From positions 777,306 to 841,305 of the forward strand of contig CP070825.1 of NCBI GenBank assembly GCA_020344415.1: a stretch of 64,000 bases of DNA, in the 5' to 3' direction. This document shows, piece after piece, positions 25,403-35,400 of the stretch. Source of the stretch: Candidatus Aminicenantota bacterium. GTDB lineage: Bacteria > Acidobacteriota > Aminicenantia > Aminicenantales > Aminicenantaceae. The notes beneath the pieces are model-generated. The model was not told the DNA's origin and did not search any database. It was given only the letters and a program-made list of their open reading frames with translations. Made by a program: the position numbers and the translations under genes. Each line of letters begins with the position of its first letter. The first letter of the stretch is position 1.

Positions 25403-27505
25403 ATGAGAGCCAAGGCAGTTTCAGTCTTAGTTATTTTTATTCTTTCAATTGTCGCAATTAATTGCGATCGAAATGCAAATCCCTTTGTCTCTGAGATTAA
25501 TACGGGAGAACTAGAAGGGAATGCTGTACTTGTTGGAAACGTCGTTCTAAAGGGATCGAATCATGATATTGGTTTTATCAATATCGGAGTAAGAGGAACA
25601 AACCTTCGGGCCAACCCTGATGAAAAAGGTCATTTTCGCATTGATAACCTGCCATTGGGTGATATTCTTCTTGATATCAATGTCAAAGGTACTCTCTCAT
25701 ATATACCCATTAATAATGTCACGTCCAATGATGAAATAAGTGTAGAAATAGAGGTTCTATCCAACGATAAAGCAGGTTTTTCAGATATAAAGAAAAACAA
25801 TAAACCAAAAAAGGAACTGTCGGTCACTATCCAGCCCGATGAATGGGATACATCTTGGGTGAATAGCAGTGGGGACGTCACTGCAAAGATCAGCGGGAAA
25901 GGATTTGATGATATAGTCGTTGATTCAGTACTGATGGTCGGGCCTGATGGAGCAGCGATTGCGTCTTCTACATTTGGGATAGGAAAGAAATTCTTTGAAG
26001 CCAAATTCCTGCGGAGTGAGGCGATCGGGCTGATCACAGATCCGGTAGTAGGGCAAAGTTATGAGATTAAGGTAACCGGAAGTCTTAGCGATGGTACAAC
26101 TTTTGAGCTGACTGATATGATAGTTATAGAGGAAGAAGATGATGATGAAGAAGAGGAAGGGTTAGAACTGGAGATTAAACCCGATGAATGGAATATATCC
26201 TGGGTGAGCAGCACAGGCAATGTCACAGCAAAGATCAGTGGGGAAGGATTTGATAGTATTGATCCTGCCTTAGTACAGATGATTGGACCTGATGGGGCAG
26301 CAATCAATCCTTATAGCACAACGGTAGGGGATAAATTCTTTGGGGCGACATTCCTGCGGAGTGCGGCGATTGGGATAATCACAGATCCGGAGCCAGGCCA
26401 GAGCTATGAGATTATGGTAACCGGAAGTCTGAGTGACAGTACGACTTTTGAACTCACCGATACGATAACCATAGAAGAGTTGGAGTTAGAATTGGAGATT
26501 AAGCCAGAGGAGTGGGATACATCTTGGGTGAGCAGCACAGGCAATGTCACAGCAAAGATCAGTGGGGAAGGATTTGATAGTATAGATGCGGCTTCAGTAC
26601 AGATGATTGGACCTGATGGGGCAGCGATTAGTTCCGACAGCACTACAGTAGGAGATAAATCCTTTGAAGCCAAATTCCTGCGGAGTGCGGCGATCGGGCT
26701 GATTACAAATCCGGTGGCTGGGCAGAGCTATGAGATTATGGTAACCGGAAGTCTGGGCGGCGGTACAACTTTTGAACTGACTGATATAATTATCATAGAG
26801 GAAGAAGATGATGATGACGAGGAAGGAGAAGGAGAGTTAGAATTAGAGATTGATCCAAAAAATTGGAATACAAATTGGAAATACAGCGAAGGTTTGGTGA
26901 CAGTGCGGATTAAAGGAGAAGCATTTGAGAATATCGCACCTGATTCGGTGCAGATGATTGGTCCAGAAGGAGATGTGATTACGCCTGACTCCTCTATCGT
27001 CACTGGGAATTCCTTCATGGCAAAATTTGTTAAAAAAGATGCTATCGGGATAATAACTGACCCGGAGCCAGGCCAGAGTTATGAGATTCAAGTAACTGGC
27101 GAAGTTAGCACCGGAACCTCTTTTACACTGACAGATACAATAACTATAGTGGGCAAAGAAATTGAGGAAGTAGAGTTATCGCTGGAAATCATTCCTAATA
27201 GATGGAATGCTAATTGGGCTGAAAAAAATGGTGAGGTAAGAGCAAAGATTAGCGGAGATGGATTTGAGAATATAGAATCTGATACCGTACTTATGATAGG
27301 TCCAGATGGAGGTACGATTGAGCCTTTTTCCAGTGAAATAACAAAGAGATACTTTCAGGCAGGATTCACTAAGAAAGAAGCAATTGAGCTAATCATTGAC
27401 CCAGTGCCGGGTAACAATTATGAAATTCAGGTAATCGGCGAGCTTAGCGATGGGAGTGATTTTAATTTAAAATACACGATAAGAATAACAGGCTCAAGAA
27501 AATAG
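25403..27505 (+). CDS. Exported five-repeat surface or periplasmic protein
   Basis: 700 aa with a signal peptide or lipoprotein signal; Cys at mature position +1 follows VAIN, an atypical lipobox. Residues of about 35-120 form a carboxypeptidase-regulatory-like beta domain (GNAVLVGNVVLKGSNHDIG). Five tandem repeats of about 105-118 residues follow, starting near nucleotides 25818, 26164, 26482, 26836 and 27178. Each has the pattern P-x-x-W-x-x-x-W near its start, MIGPDGAAI in the middle, and GQSYEIMVTGSL then FELTDTITI at its end. Acidic linkers such as EEEDDDEEEE join some repeats. GGAGG ahead of ATG 25403 fixes the start. Each repeat resembles an immunoglobulin-like beta sandwich. Function unknown; adhesion or an extracellular scaffold is possible. 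Confidence 0.7.
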   Translation: MRAKAVSVLVIFILSIVAINCDRNANPFVSEINTGELEGNAVLVGNVVLKGSNHDIGFINIGVRGTNLRANPDEKGHFRIDNLPLGDILLDINVKGTLSYIPINNVTSNDEISVEIEVLSNDKAGFSDIKKNNKPKKELSVTIQPDEWDTSWVNSSGDVTAKISGKGFDDIVVDSVLMVGPDGAAIASSTFGIGKKFFEAKFLRSEAIGLITDPVVGQSYEIKVTGSLSDGTTFELTDMIVIEEEDDDEEEEGLELEIKPDEWNISWVSSTGNVTAKISGEGFDSIDPALVQMIGPDGAAINPYSTTVGDKFFGATFLRSAAIGIITDPEPGQSYEIMVTGSLSDSTTFELTDTITIEELELELEIKPEEWDTSWVSSTGNVTAKISGEGFDSIDAASVQMIGPDGAAISSDSTTVGDKSFEAKFLRSAAIGLITNPVAGQSYEIMVTGSLGGGTTFELTDIIIIEEEDDDDEEGEGELELEIDPKNWNTNWKYSEGLVTVRIKGEAFENIAPDSVQMIGPEGDVITPDSSIVTGNSFMAKFVKKDAIGIITDPEPGQSYEIQVTGEVSTGTSFTLTDTITIVGKEIEEVELSLEIIPNRWNANWAEKNGEVRAKISGDGFENIESDTVLMIGPDGGTIEPFSSEITKRYFQAGFTKKEAIELIIDPVPGNNYEIQVIGELSDGSDFNLKYTIRITGSRK

Positions 27506-27994
27506 CATACATGATTTAGAGAATATGATTTCCTGTTAAACTGAACTCCATGTTTACAAATTTCAACTAAGAAAATCCTCTAATTTCTAGCTCTAAAATA
27601 TTCTCCCCGCCAAATTATATGATGCTCCTTACATAAGAAGAGCAATTTCTTCGGAATATGAGGTATAAAAATCGTTAATGAAAAAATTTTAGGAAATCCA
27701 TGGATAGCTATTGAAGAAAATATTGGCCCTTGTTTTAGAAAGAGTTTCAACGACCATAAAGATAGGCAGCGAAGTGGTGAGGGAGAGGAAAAAAAGAAAG
27801 CTGGCTGTTAGGGGGAATAAGCAAAAGGAGGGTTATGAGGGGTGTGCTTGCCCAGCCAGCTAAGCAAGACGCAATAAATTTCTCATAATATATAAAGAAA
27901 ATCAATCGCCTCTAAAGATGATTTGGGGGGTGATTTTGTGATTGCTAACGTGCTATCCGACACCTATATAACAAAAATCTCTTTAGTTTCTATA
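27506..27994. other. Intergenic region with one repeat element
   Basis: 489 bases without a supported gene. The only structure seen is the GCTGGCTG/CAGCCAGC hairpin element at 27799-27861. No terminator is visible directly after the five-repeat gene. Confidence 0.4.
27799..27861 (+). repeat. GCTGGCTG/CAGCCAGC hairpin element, copy A
   Basis: AGCTGGCTG at the left end and CAGCCAGCT at the right end pair. The loop holds GGGGGAATAAGCAAAAGG and GGAGGGTTA. The same arms and the same loop blocks recur on the minus strand at 44261-44337 with different spacing sequence. Confidence 0.7.
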
Positions 27995-28174
27995 TCAAGG
28001 TTTCCCATATGTGTGTACTTCTGCAGCCACTACGTTCGCTATGAGTTCGTATCCTGCCTTTTTGCTAACTTTAATTATATCTTCAAAACAAGAACATGAG
28101 GCGATGATGTTAAATTCCAAAAGGGAAAGAAGAACAGCGATCAGGAAAATGAGAACTTTTGTTTTGAACTTCAT
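27995..28174 (-). CDS. Small lipoprotein-like secreted protein, possibly truncated
   Basis: 59 aa. GGGAGG eight bases before ATG 28174 is a strong ribosome site. The hydrophobic signal VLIFLIAVLLSLL ends at IIASC, a plausible lipobox, followed by SCFEDIIKVSKKAGYELIAN. The start CSC followed by an amphipathic helix and a beta strand resembles the N-terminus of bacterial netrin/TIMP-like secreted proteins, which are normally over 120 residues. It may therefore be a 3'-truncated gene. The good ribosome site and signal sequence argue that at least the N-terminus is genuine. The TIMP link is weak. Confidence 0.45.
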   Translation of the reverse strand: MKFKTKVLIFLIAVLLSLLEFNIIASCSCFEDIIKVSKKAGYELIANVVAAEVHTYGKP

Positions 28175-28404
28175 AACTCCCACCTCCCTTGGATTTTCAT
28201 CCCCTCTATCTATATATACGTAAGAGGGGCAGAATTAGTTTCTTTTTTTTAAAAAGGGAAATTCGCATTTAAGTTCGTATTCAAGTTTGACATCATGTTT
28301 TTGCCGTGCTAATAATTGCTCGAACACACATCGAGTTCTCTTTGAGTGCGGGTAGAAAATCGGTATTTCACAGTTCAGACACGCTTAGGTAAGATTATAA
28401 TAGG

Positions 28405-29973
28405 ATGATTTACGGCATACTCTCCGAAACAGTGGAATCCTACCCGGAGAAATTAGCACTGGTATGCAGCAATGAAAGATTTAGCTATACGCAATTAAAG
28501 GAGAGAGTTGATAAACTTGCGTGTGGCTTTAAATCAATTGGTATCGACAGAAACGATAAGATTGCAGTCATTCACAAGAACTGCCATCGTTTTTTAGAGG
28601 CTTATTTTGCAGCTTCTAAAATCGGTGCAATCCTCGTTCCGGTGAACTACAGGCTAGCAAAGAAAGATTTTACCTATATTCTGAACAACTCAGAGGCCAA
28701 GGCTCTTATAGCCCAACCGTGTTTTCTCTCGTCGATTCTTGAGATCAAAGACGATCTTTCCCTGTTGGAGAATATTATTTTAACAGGGCCTTTCGAGGAC
28801 AAAACGGTGGGTGCAAGCTTTTTGGATTACGAATCTTTTTTGGAAAATACTCCTTTGAAAAGAGAAGATATCCCCTTGAATAGTGAAGATGATATTGCTC
28901 AGATATACTATACGAGCGGCACAACAGGAAAGCCAAAAGGTGTAATTCTCACTCATGAAAATCTTTTGGTACACACGGATGGAACAATAAAAGAGCTAGG
29001 ACTTTCATCCAGTGACAGATGGCTTCATGTTTCACCTATGTTTCATCTGGCTGATGCTTGGGCGGTGTGGTCTATCACCAAGGTCGCTGCTACACATGTG
29101 ATAATACCTTGTTTTGACCCCAAAGACGTTTTGAAAACTATTTCTGAACGTGGGGTAACACTGAGCAACTTCATACCCACAATGCTGAACATTCTGGTGA
29201 ATTTTGAAGGTTTAAAAAGTTATGACGTTTCCTCCCTGAGGGTAATTCTCAGCGGAGGCGCTCCTATCGCTAAAGAAGTTGTCAGAAAAATAGTCAAGAT
29301 ATTTGGTTGCGATTATATCCAGACATATGGTCTAACAGAGACAAGCCCTTTTTTGACGATGTCTATACTAGAGGATGAGATGAAGAGTCTTCCCTTTGAG
29401 GAGAGGCTCAAATATATGGCAACAACAGGCAGGCCCTTTTACAATGTCCAGCTAAAACTCGTCAAGGAGGACGGTACGGAAGTCAATCCAAACGATGAAG
29501 ATGTGGGAGAGATTGTCGTAAAGGGCGATACTATAACGCCTGGCTATTGGCGCTTGCCAGATGAAACCGCAAAGAGAATAGTCGATAACTGGTTGCACAC
29601 AAGGGATTTGGCTGTCATTAATCCTGAAGGCTATGTAACGATTGTAGATAGGATGGATGATATGATAATCACGGGGGGTGAGAACGTATATTCCGTAGAG
29701 GTCGAGGATGTATTGTATTCTCATCCTTGCATTTTGGAGGCCGCTGTAATAGGGTTGCCGGATTATATGTGGGGTGAAAAAGTCACTGCAGTAGTTGTAT
29801 TGAAAGAAAATGAAGAGGTCGGTGATGAGGAGGTAATAGAGTATTGCAAGGATAATCTTGCTCATTTTAAAGCGCCCAAGAATGTGATTTTCACTAAGCA
29901 GCTGCCTAAGACCGGATCGGCAAAAATCTGCAAATATAAACTCCGGGAAATGTATGGGAAGAAAACAAAATAA
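28405..29973 (+). CDS. AMP-forming acyl-CoA synthetase (long/medium-chain fatty acid ligase type)
   Basis: 522 aa ANL-superfamily enzyme. The P-loop-like motif is YYTSGTTGKPKGVILTH, the adenylation motif YGLTETSP, the hinge region GYVTIVDRMDDMIITGGENV and the C-terminal catalytic Lys is in KTGSAKICKYKLRE. It activates a carboxylic acid to acyl-AMP and then acyl-CoA. The exact acid is unknown; the sequence is FadD-like and not an acetyl-CoA synthetase. The start at 28405 has a weak ribosome site. A LapA-like membrane protein gene begins 20 bases downstream. Confidence 0.85.
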   Translation: MIYGILSETVESYPEKLALVCSNERFSYTQLKERVDKLACGFKSIGIDRNDKIAVIHKNCHRFLEAYFAASKIGAILVPVNYRLAKKDFTYILNNSEAKALIAQPCFLSSILEIKDDLSLLENIILTGPFEDKTVGASFLDYESFLENTPLKREDIPLNSEDDIAQIYYTSGTTGKPKGVILTHENLLVHTDGTIKELGLSSSDRWLHVSPMFHLADAWAVWSITKVAATHVIIPCFDPKDVLKTISERGVTLSNFIPTMLNILVNFEGLKSYDVSSLRVILSGGAPIAKEVVRKIVKIFGCDYIQTYGLTETSPFLTMSILEDEMKSLPFEERLKYMATTGRPFYNVQLKLVKEDGTEVNPNDEDVGEIVVKGDTITPGYWRLPDETAKRIVDNWLHTRDLAVINPEGYVTIVDRMDDMIITGGENVYSVEVEDVLYSHPCILEAAVIGLPDYMWGEKVTAVVVLKENEEVGDEEVIEYCKDNLAHFKAPKNVIFTKQLPKTGSAKICKYKLREMYGKKTK

Positions 29974-29993
29974 TTGACCGAGGAGGACCTCAA

Positions 29994-30227
29994 ATGAAAA
30001 CAAAGGTCATTATCGTGTTAATTCTGATGGCATTATTTTTAATAATTCTCATCCAGAATACGCAAATCGTTACATACCGTTTGTATTTTTGGAAAATAAG
30101 CATCTCTCAAATAATTCTTGTTCCCCTTGTAATGCTTTTTGGATTTGTTGTGGGATTTATAGTTGCCAAATTGACGGGTAGGCGAGGTGAAAGCGTAACT
30201 CCGAACGATGAGGAGAAATCACCCTAA
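29994..30227 (+). CDS. LapA-like (DUF1049) inner-membrane protein
   Basis: 77 aa with two transmembrane helices (about residues 4-20 and 38-60) and a short charged tail. The pattern LIILIQNTQIVTYRLYFWKI then LVPLVMLFGFVVGFIVA is typical of DUF1049. LapA assists LPS assembly regulation in enterobacteria. GAGGAGG ten bases before ATG 29994 is a strong site. It is probably co-transcribed with the acyl-CoA ligase. Confidence 0.75.
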   Translation: MKTKVIIVLILMALFLIILIQNTQIVTYRLYFWKISISQIILVPLVMLFGFVVGFIVAKLTGRRGESVTPNDEEKSP

Positions 30228-30290
30228 AAATCATCTTGAAAGAGTATTTACTTGTCTCTATAACTAAAGAAAAATAAAATCTTAATATAT

Positions 30291-30330
30291 CCTGAATTAT
30301 TCATAAAAAATGCTTCGTGAATAATCCGGG
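30291..30330 (+). repeat. GAATTATTCA/GTGAATAATCC palindromic repeat, copy A
   Basis: CCTGAATTATTCATAAAAAA then TGCTTCGTGAATAATCCGGG forms a hairpin. A second copy with a different loop lies on the minus strand at 41098-41136. Confidence 0.65.
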
Positions 30331-30377
30331 TTTATTATTTGGATTGGTCATTAAATGATATAATAGATGGTCATCTG

Positions 30378-31181
30378 ATGAAAAATATTGCTAAACTAGT
30401 GGCAGTCTTTTTGCTTTTCTCTTCCTTTTTGTTCATTCTTGGGTGTTCCGAAAAAGAGGATGTAAAAACTCTGAGACAAAGGCTGGATGATGAAAGACCA
30501 TATATCCGATGGAGGGCTGCACGGGCATTGGGTCAGATCAAGGATATCCATGCAATCAGAGCATTAATCACAGTCCTTAAGGATAGAAATTTAAACGTTC
30601 GAATAAAGGCAGCAGAGGAGCTTCTGAAGATAGGAAAACCTGCAGCCGCACCATTGATAGCAGCGTTAAAGGGCGAAAATCCGTACGTGCGAGAGTTTGC
30701 AGCGTATACGTTGGGAGAAATAAGAGACCGACGAGCGGTTGAGCCGCTGATTGTCACTTTAAATGATAAAAATATAAACGTACGTGAAGCAGGAACCCGT
30801 GCATTAGGCCAGATAAGGGATCCCCGTGCAATTATGCCATTGATTGCCGAACTCAGCGATAAAGACATCAATATCCGAAAATATGCAACAGAGGCTCTTG
30901 CAAGGATAAGAACGCCTGCGATCGATCCATTGATTTTAGTCTTGAATGATAAAAACTCGTATACCCGTGCAGAAGCGGCAGTAGCTTTAGGATTGATAAA
31001 AGACTCCCGTGCAGTAGGACCTTTGAACACTGCTCTCAAGGATAAGGATCGAAAAGTCAGAAATGCTGCTGCTCAAGCGCTGGAACGAATAAATAGACCT
31101 AGCCCTATGGAAAAATTTGTTTCTGCTATGAGGATGACTAACTCATTCTTTGGCAAGTTGACATCGTGGACTAAGAAGTAA
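30378..31181 (+). CDS. HEAT-repeat lipoprotein (PBS-lyase HEAT-like)
   Basis: 267 aa. The start at 30378 gives a clean lipoprotein signal (MKNIAKLVAVFLLFSSFLF then ILGC), whereas the upstream in-frame extension is not signal-like. The mature part has about seven HEAT-like repeats of 30 residues with the recurring pattern A-x-x-A-L-G-x-I-x-D-x-R-A-V-x-P-L-I. Acidic and basic positions alternate as in PBS-lyase HEAT repeats. It is a probable membrane-anchored protein-binding scaffold; no enzymatic motif was seen. A large inverted-repeat hairpin follows directly after the stop and may terminate transcription. Confidence 0.8.
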   Translation: MKNIAKLVAVFLLFSSFLFILGCSEKEDVKTLRQRLDDERPYIRWRAARALGQIKDIHAIRALITVLKDRNLNVRIKAAEELLKIGKPAAAPLIAALKGENPYVREFAAYTLGEIRDRRAVEPLIVTLNDKNINVREAGTRALGQIRDPRAIMPLIAELSDKDINIRKYATEALARIRTPAIDPLILVLNDKNSYTRAEAAVALGLIKDSRAVGPLNTALKDKDRKVRNAAAQALERINRPSPMEKFVSAMRMTNSFFGKLTSWTKK

Positions 31182-31183
31182 AT

Positions 31184-31321
31184 GGGGTCAGGTCTTGCTT
31201 TTTGCTTTTCTTATGTCAGCAATGTCTTTTTATGCCCTTTTCTTTTCGCCTAAAGAAAGGCCGAAGAACAAGACCTAATTGTTATTTTCTTTAAAAAAGG
31301 CAAAAAGCAAGACCTGACTCC
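31184..31321. repeat. Inverted-repeat element with GGGGTCAGGTCTTG arms
   Basis: The left arm 31184-31205 begins GGGGTCAGGTCTTGC. The right arm 31300-31321 is its reverse complement with one mismatch (GACTCC for GACCCC). The 94-base interior contains a further CAAGACCTAATT fragment. The GGGGTCAGG tip is shared with the hairpin at 7851-7945. Confidence 0.8.
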
Positions 31322-31390
31322 TTTCATTTTTTCTCTATCCCTTTGAAATTAAAGAGCTTATTTTATATGATAAAAGGGAGGGATTGCCCG

Positions 31391-32479
31391 ATGAAGGTGA
31401 ATAAAAAATATTTGATAGATTTATATCGTAAGGAAGGAAAACTCAGGCTTCAGAGGTTGATTGTCTTTATGGTTATTCCCTTATTGGTTTTCCTTATTTC
31501 CTGCAAGAGTGATGTCGAAAGCGAAAATACAGAAAAGATAGAGAAAATCAGAGTGCGTGTTTCGAGCTACCAGAAGACCGATTATGAGCACACGCTGGAT
31601 TTTTCAGGAGAGGTGAAGGCCTGGAAAACAGTCAACATGAGCTTCAATGTTCCAGGAAAGATCGACCGTTTTTACTTTGACGAAGGATACGGGGTAAAGA
31701 AAGGCGATCTTCTTGGAAAGCTTGAACAGGATGATTATCGCACGGTGCGAGACCAGTGCCATGCCCAATGGGAAAAAGCCGAACGAGATTATGAGCGCAA
31801 CCGCCGTTTATTGGAGAAAGGTTCGATACGGGAACAACTTGTTCAGGATGCACATACAGCACTCAAGGCAACAAAAGCGGCCCTAGATGCAGCAGAACTG
31901 AATCTGAAGCACTGTCTTTTGTATGCTCCATTTAATGGTCATGTAGCTTATCGTCTCGGCGAGGAAAAGGAGATGGTACAAGCTGGTCAGACTATTTTTA
32001 CTTTAATGGATCTTTCGCGAGTCCTCATCGAAGTCGGAGTCCCAGAGAAAAGCATTGGTCAAATAAAAAAAGGACAGAATACGAATGTTACTTTTGAGGC
32101 AATCCCAGGAAGGAGCTTTTCTGGAAAAGTCAGCCAGGTTGCGGTATCTTCCCTTCCCAACGTCCGCCTCTTTAAGGCTGAAATTACATTACAAAACCCA
32201 GATCTGACTATTAAGCCGGGAATGACTGCAACATCAACCATAGTTACTGAAATAATGAAAGATGTATATATATTTTCTTTGGATGTAACAGTATTAAGGG
32301 ACTCCAGTAGGATTATATTCTTAGCTTCCAGCGGCAAAGCAAAGAGAGTGGATTTAAAGGATTACATCATTACAGGCGACAAAATAATCGTCCGTGATTC
32401 TCTTCCTGAAGGCGAACAAATAGTCACAACAGGACAGGATGTTCTGTTTGATAGTATGCAGATTTCTATAATCGAATAG
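31391..32479 (+). CDS. RND efflux periplasmic adaptor (membrane fusion) lipoprotein
   Basis: 362 aa. ATG 31391 is preferred because GGGAGGG stands about eight bases before it; the frame opens 16 codons earlier. The N-terminal hydrophobic stretch ends VFLISC, a lipobox. The domain order is typical of HlyD/AcrA adaptors: lipoyl half (GKIDRFYFDEGYGVKKGDLL), alpha-helical hairpin (QWEKAERDYERNRRLLEKGS), second lipoyl half (LYAPFNGHVAYR) and beta-barrel and membrane-proximal domains (KPGMTATSTI). It links the inner-membrane RND pump, encoded 11 bases downstream, to an outer-membrane channel. No TolC gene is adjacent. Confidence 0.88.
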   Translation: MKVNKKYLIDLYRKEGKLRLQRLIVFMVIPLLVFLISCKSDVESENTEKIEKIRVRVSSYQKTDYEHTLDFSGEVKAWKTVNMSFNVPGKIDRFYFDEGYGVKKGDLLGKLEQDDYRTVRDQCHAQWEKAERDYERNRRLLEKGSIREQLVQDAHTALKATKAALDAAELNLKHCLLYAPFNGHVAYRLGEEKEMVQAGQTIFTLMDLSRVLIEVGVPEKSIGQIKKGQNTNVTFEAIPGRSFSGKVSQVAVSSLPNVRLFKAEITLQNPDLTIKPGMTATSTIVTEIMKDVYIFSLDVTVLRDSSRIIFLASSGKAKRVDLKDYIITGDKIIVRDSLPEGEQIVTTGQDVLFDSMQISIIE

Positions 32480-32490
32480 AAATAAAGCTT

Positions 32491-35400
32491 ATGAGAATAT
32501 CCCGCAAAGCTGTTGATAAGCCTGTACTTGTAGCGCTGATTACAATCCTTCTTGTATTGCTCGGGATTATAGGACTGCAGACCCTGCCACTTGAAGAATA
32601 CCCTCAGATAGACGTTCCCTGGGTAGTAGTTGCCATACCCTATCCAGGAGCTGCGGCTGAAGATATAGAGCAAAAAGTCACAGTTAAAGTCGATGAAAAG
32701 CTAAACGGGATTAAGCATTTAAAACGGCTCTACTCCGAAGCAACAGAAGGCGTATCCGTCCATGTAATGGAACTGTACGAGAAGACAGACAAGAAAGAGA
32801 CTCTTCAGGATGTAAAAGATAAAATCGATCAGGTCAAAAGGGACCTGCCAGATGATGTGGAAGAGCCGATTATTGAGGATATAGCTTTTGATAACGTTCC
32901 GATAATATTAGTTAACGTTACAGGGGAAGTAGAGCTCCTCATATTGAAAGAAATTGCCAAGGATATAAAAACTGACATTGAGGCTATCCCGGGAGTGAGG
33001 GAAGTCGCGTTCTACGGCGGATTAGAGAAAGAGGTCCAAGTTCAGCTCGATCCCAGAAAAACAGAGCGATATGGCCTTTCCTATTCCATGATAATTGCTG
33101 CGCTCCGACAACAAAACGCCAACCTTCCAGGCGGTTATCTCAGATTGAACAGTTTCGAGTATCTCGTGCGTACAGAAGGAAAGTTTAAAGATGTCCATGA
33201 TATCGGCACGACAGTCGTCGGAGTGAAGAGTGGGCACCCGATCTTCTTAAGAGATGTTGCAGAGATCAAGGACACCCATAAAAAGATAGATTCCTATTCA
33301 AGGTACAATGGCAAGCCGTCCGTGTCGCTTGTGGTTTACAAGCAATCTGAAATCAACACGATGAAGACAACCGGACTCATCAAGCAGATTGCAGCGGATT
33401 ACGATACACGCATGCCTGAAACGGTCCAAGTGACAACTACAATGGACAAGGGGGATGATATCTCTCTGATGGTAAGGCAACTGAGCTCCAATGCGCTGTA
33501 TGGCTTACTCTTTGTCCTCTTGACGCTCATGATATTTATGGGGCTGCGCAATGCAATTATTGTGGCTATCGCCATACCTTTTTCTCTTTTAGTTGGGTTT
33601 TTCCTTATGTGGATCTTCGGGTTCACTCTGAACATGATTACTATCTTTGCCACCATTCTCATTATCGGCTTGGTTGTGGATGGTGCCATGATTGTCGGGG
33701 AGAACATCTATCACCATTTTGAGAAGGGTTTAAATACTATCGAGGCATCAAAAGAGGGAATCTCAGAAGTAGGAACGGCTGTCATTTCTGCGGACCTTAC
33801 AACCATTTCTGCCTTTTTCCCGATGATATTTATAGCCGGGATAATGGGACAGATCATGTCCTTCATGCCATATGTCGTAATATTTGCCTTAATAGGCTCC
33901 ATAATTATCGATCATTTGACACTTCCCATGATTGCTTCAAAATATATGCGCCTTAGCAAGCAAGGAAGAGAGAGGAAAAGGTTCACCCGAGTATTTTTCA
34001 TCGGAAACAGGCTTTTTCGCTTCTTAATAAGGTTCTATAAGCCGCTTCTGCGGTGGGCTCTTTATCACAGAAAAACTGTTGTATTAATAAGCACCCTGGC
34101 ATTCTTCATGGCCCTTCTGCTCTTTGGATCAGGAGCAATAAAGGTAGATTTTTTCCCGAAAGAAGAGATGGGCCGCTTTAATATAAATTTTGAACTTCCC
34201 GTGGGGTCAACTGTGGATAAGACTAACCGCGTTGCCCTCCAGATTGAGGAATCCATTGCTCAAATTCCAGAGGTGAAGGAGTATGTCTCAACAATCGGCG
34301 ATACAGGGATGGTAATGGCGGACCTTCAAGAGAGTGCCGATACCGGCGGCTCAGGCCCTGAGTTTGGGAAGATACTTATTAACATAGGTTATGATAACGA
34401 GCGGAAACGAAGTCAGGCTGAGATTATTGAGGAAGTGGATTCAAAATTAGCCGAGATTCCTGGGATTAAATACAGTTTTTGGGAACTGGAAATGGGACCA
34501 CCTGTTGGTAGGCCCGTGGCTGTACAAATATCAGGAGAGGATTTTGAGGAACTGAAGAACCTCAGCCTCGTAGTCGAGGAAAATTTGAACAGCATTCCTG
34601 GGACAAAAAACGTTCAGAACAGCTTTCAAAAGAATAAGCCCCAGGTTTCTATAAAAGTCGACAGAACCCAAGCAGCCAAACATGGAATCTCTGCTCAGGA
34701 AATAACACTTCAGGTAATGGCAGCATTTCTTGGCTATGAAGCAACCGAGATTATGATTGGTGATGAGCTTGTTGACATTCGAGTCATTAACAATGAGGCT
34801 TATAGGCGCAATTTTGAGCACGTGCTCGACACACCTGTATTCAGCACAACAGGGATGAAGATTCCGTTAAGACAGCTTGCTCAAGTAGAGATCAATGAGG
34901 GCATATACAGCATTCAACGCCAGAACTTAAGGCGTTCTGTAACAGTGGGCTGTGATGTTGAAGAGGGTTTCACGCCTCAGGAAATATTTGCTTCGCTCCA
35001 GAAGCTTATGGAATCTAGTCCGCCGCCACAGGGATACACTCTTGAATATGGGGGAGAGGAGGAAGAACGACAGCGGTCTTTTGAATCGATGACACGGGTG
35101 ATGTTCTTGGGTCTAATACTTATTTTCTTTGTTCTAACCGCCCAGTTCGATTCCTTCAAGCAGCCTTTAGTCATTTTGTTTACAGTTCCTCTTTCCATCA
35201 TTGGTGTTGTGACAGGCCTGTTTATAACACGGCTGACATTCAGTTTTATGGCATTTGTTGGTGTAGTTGCACTTGTTGGAATCGTGGTAAACGATGGAAT
35301 TGTCCTTGTCGACTTCATTAATCAGAGACGGCGAAGCGGAGTTGACCTCATATCAGCCATTCTGGAAGCTGGGCCGAGAAGACTGAGACCGGTTATACTG

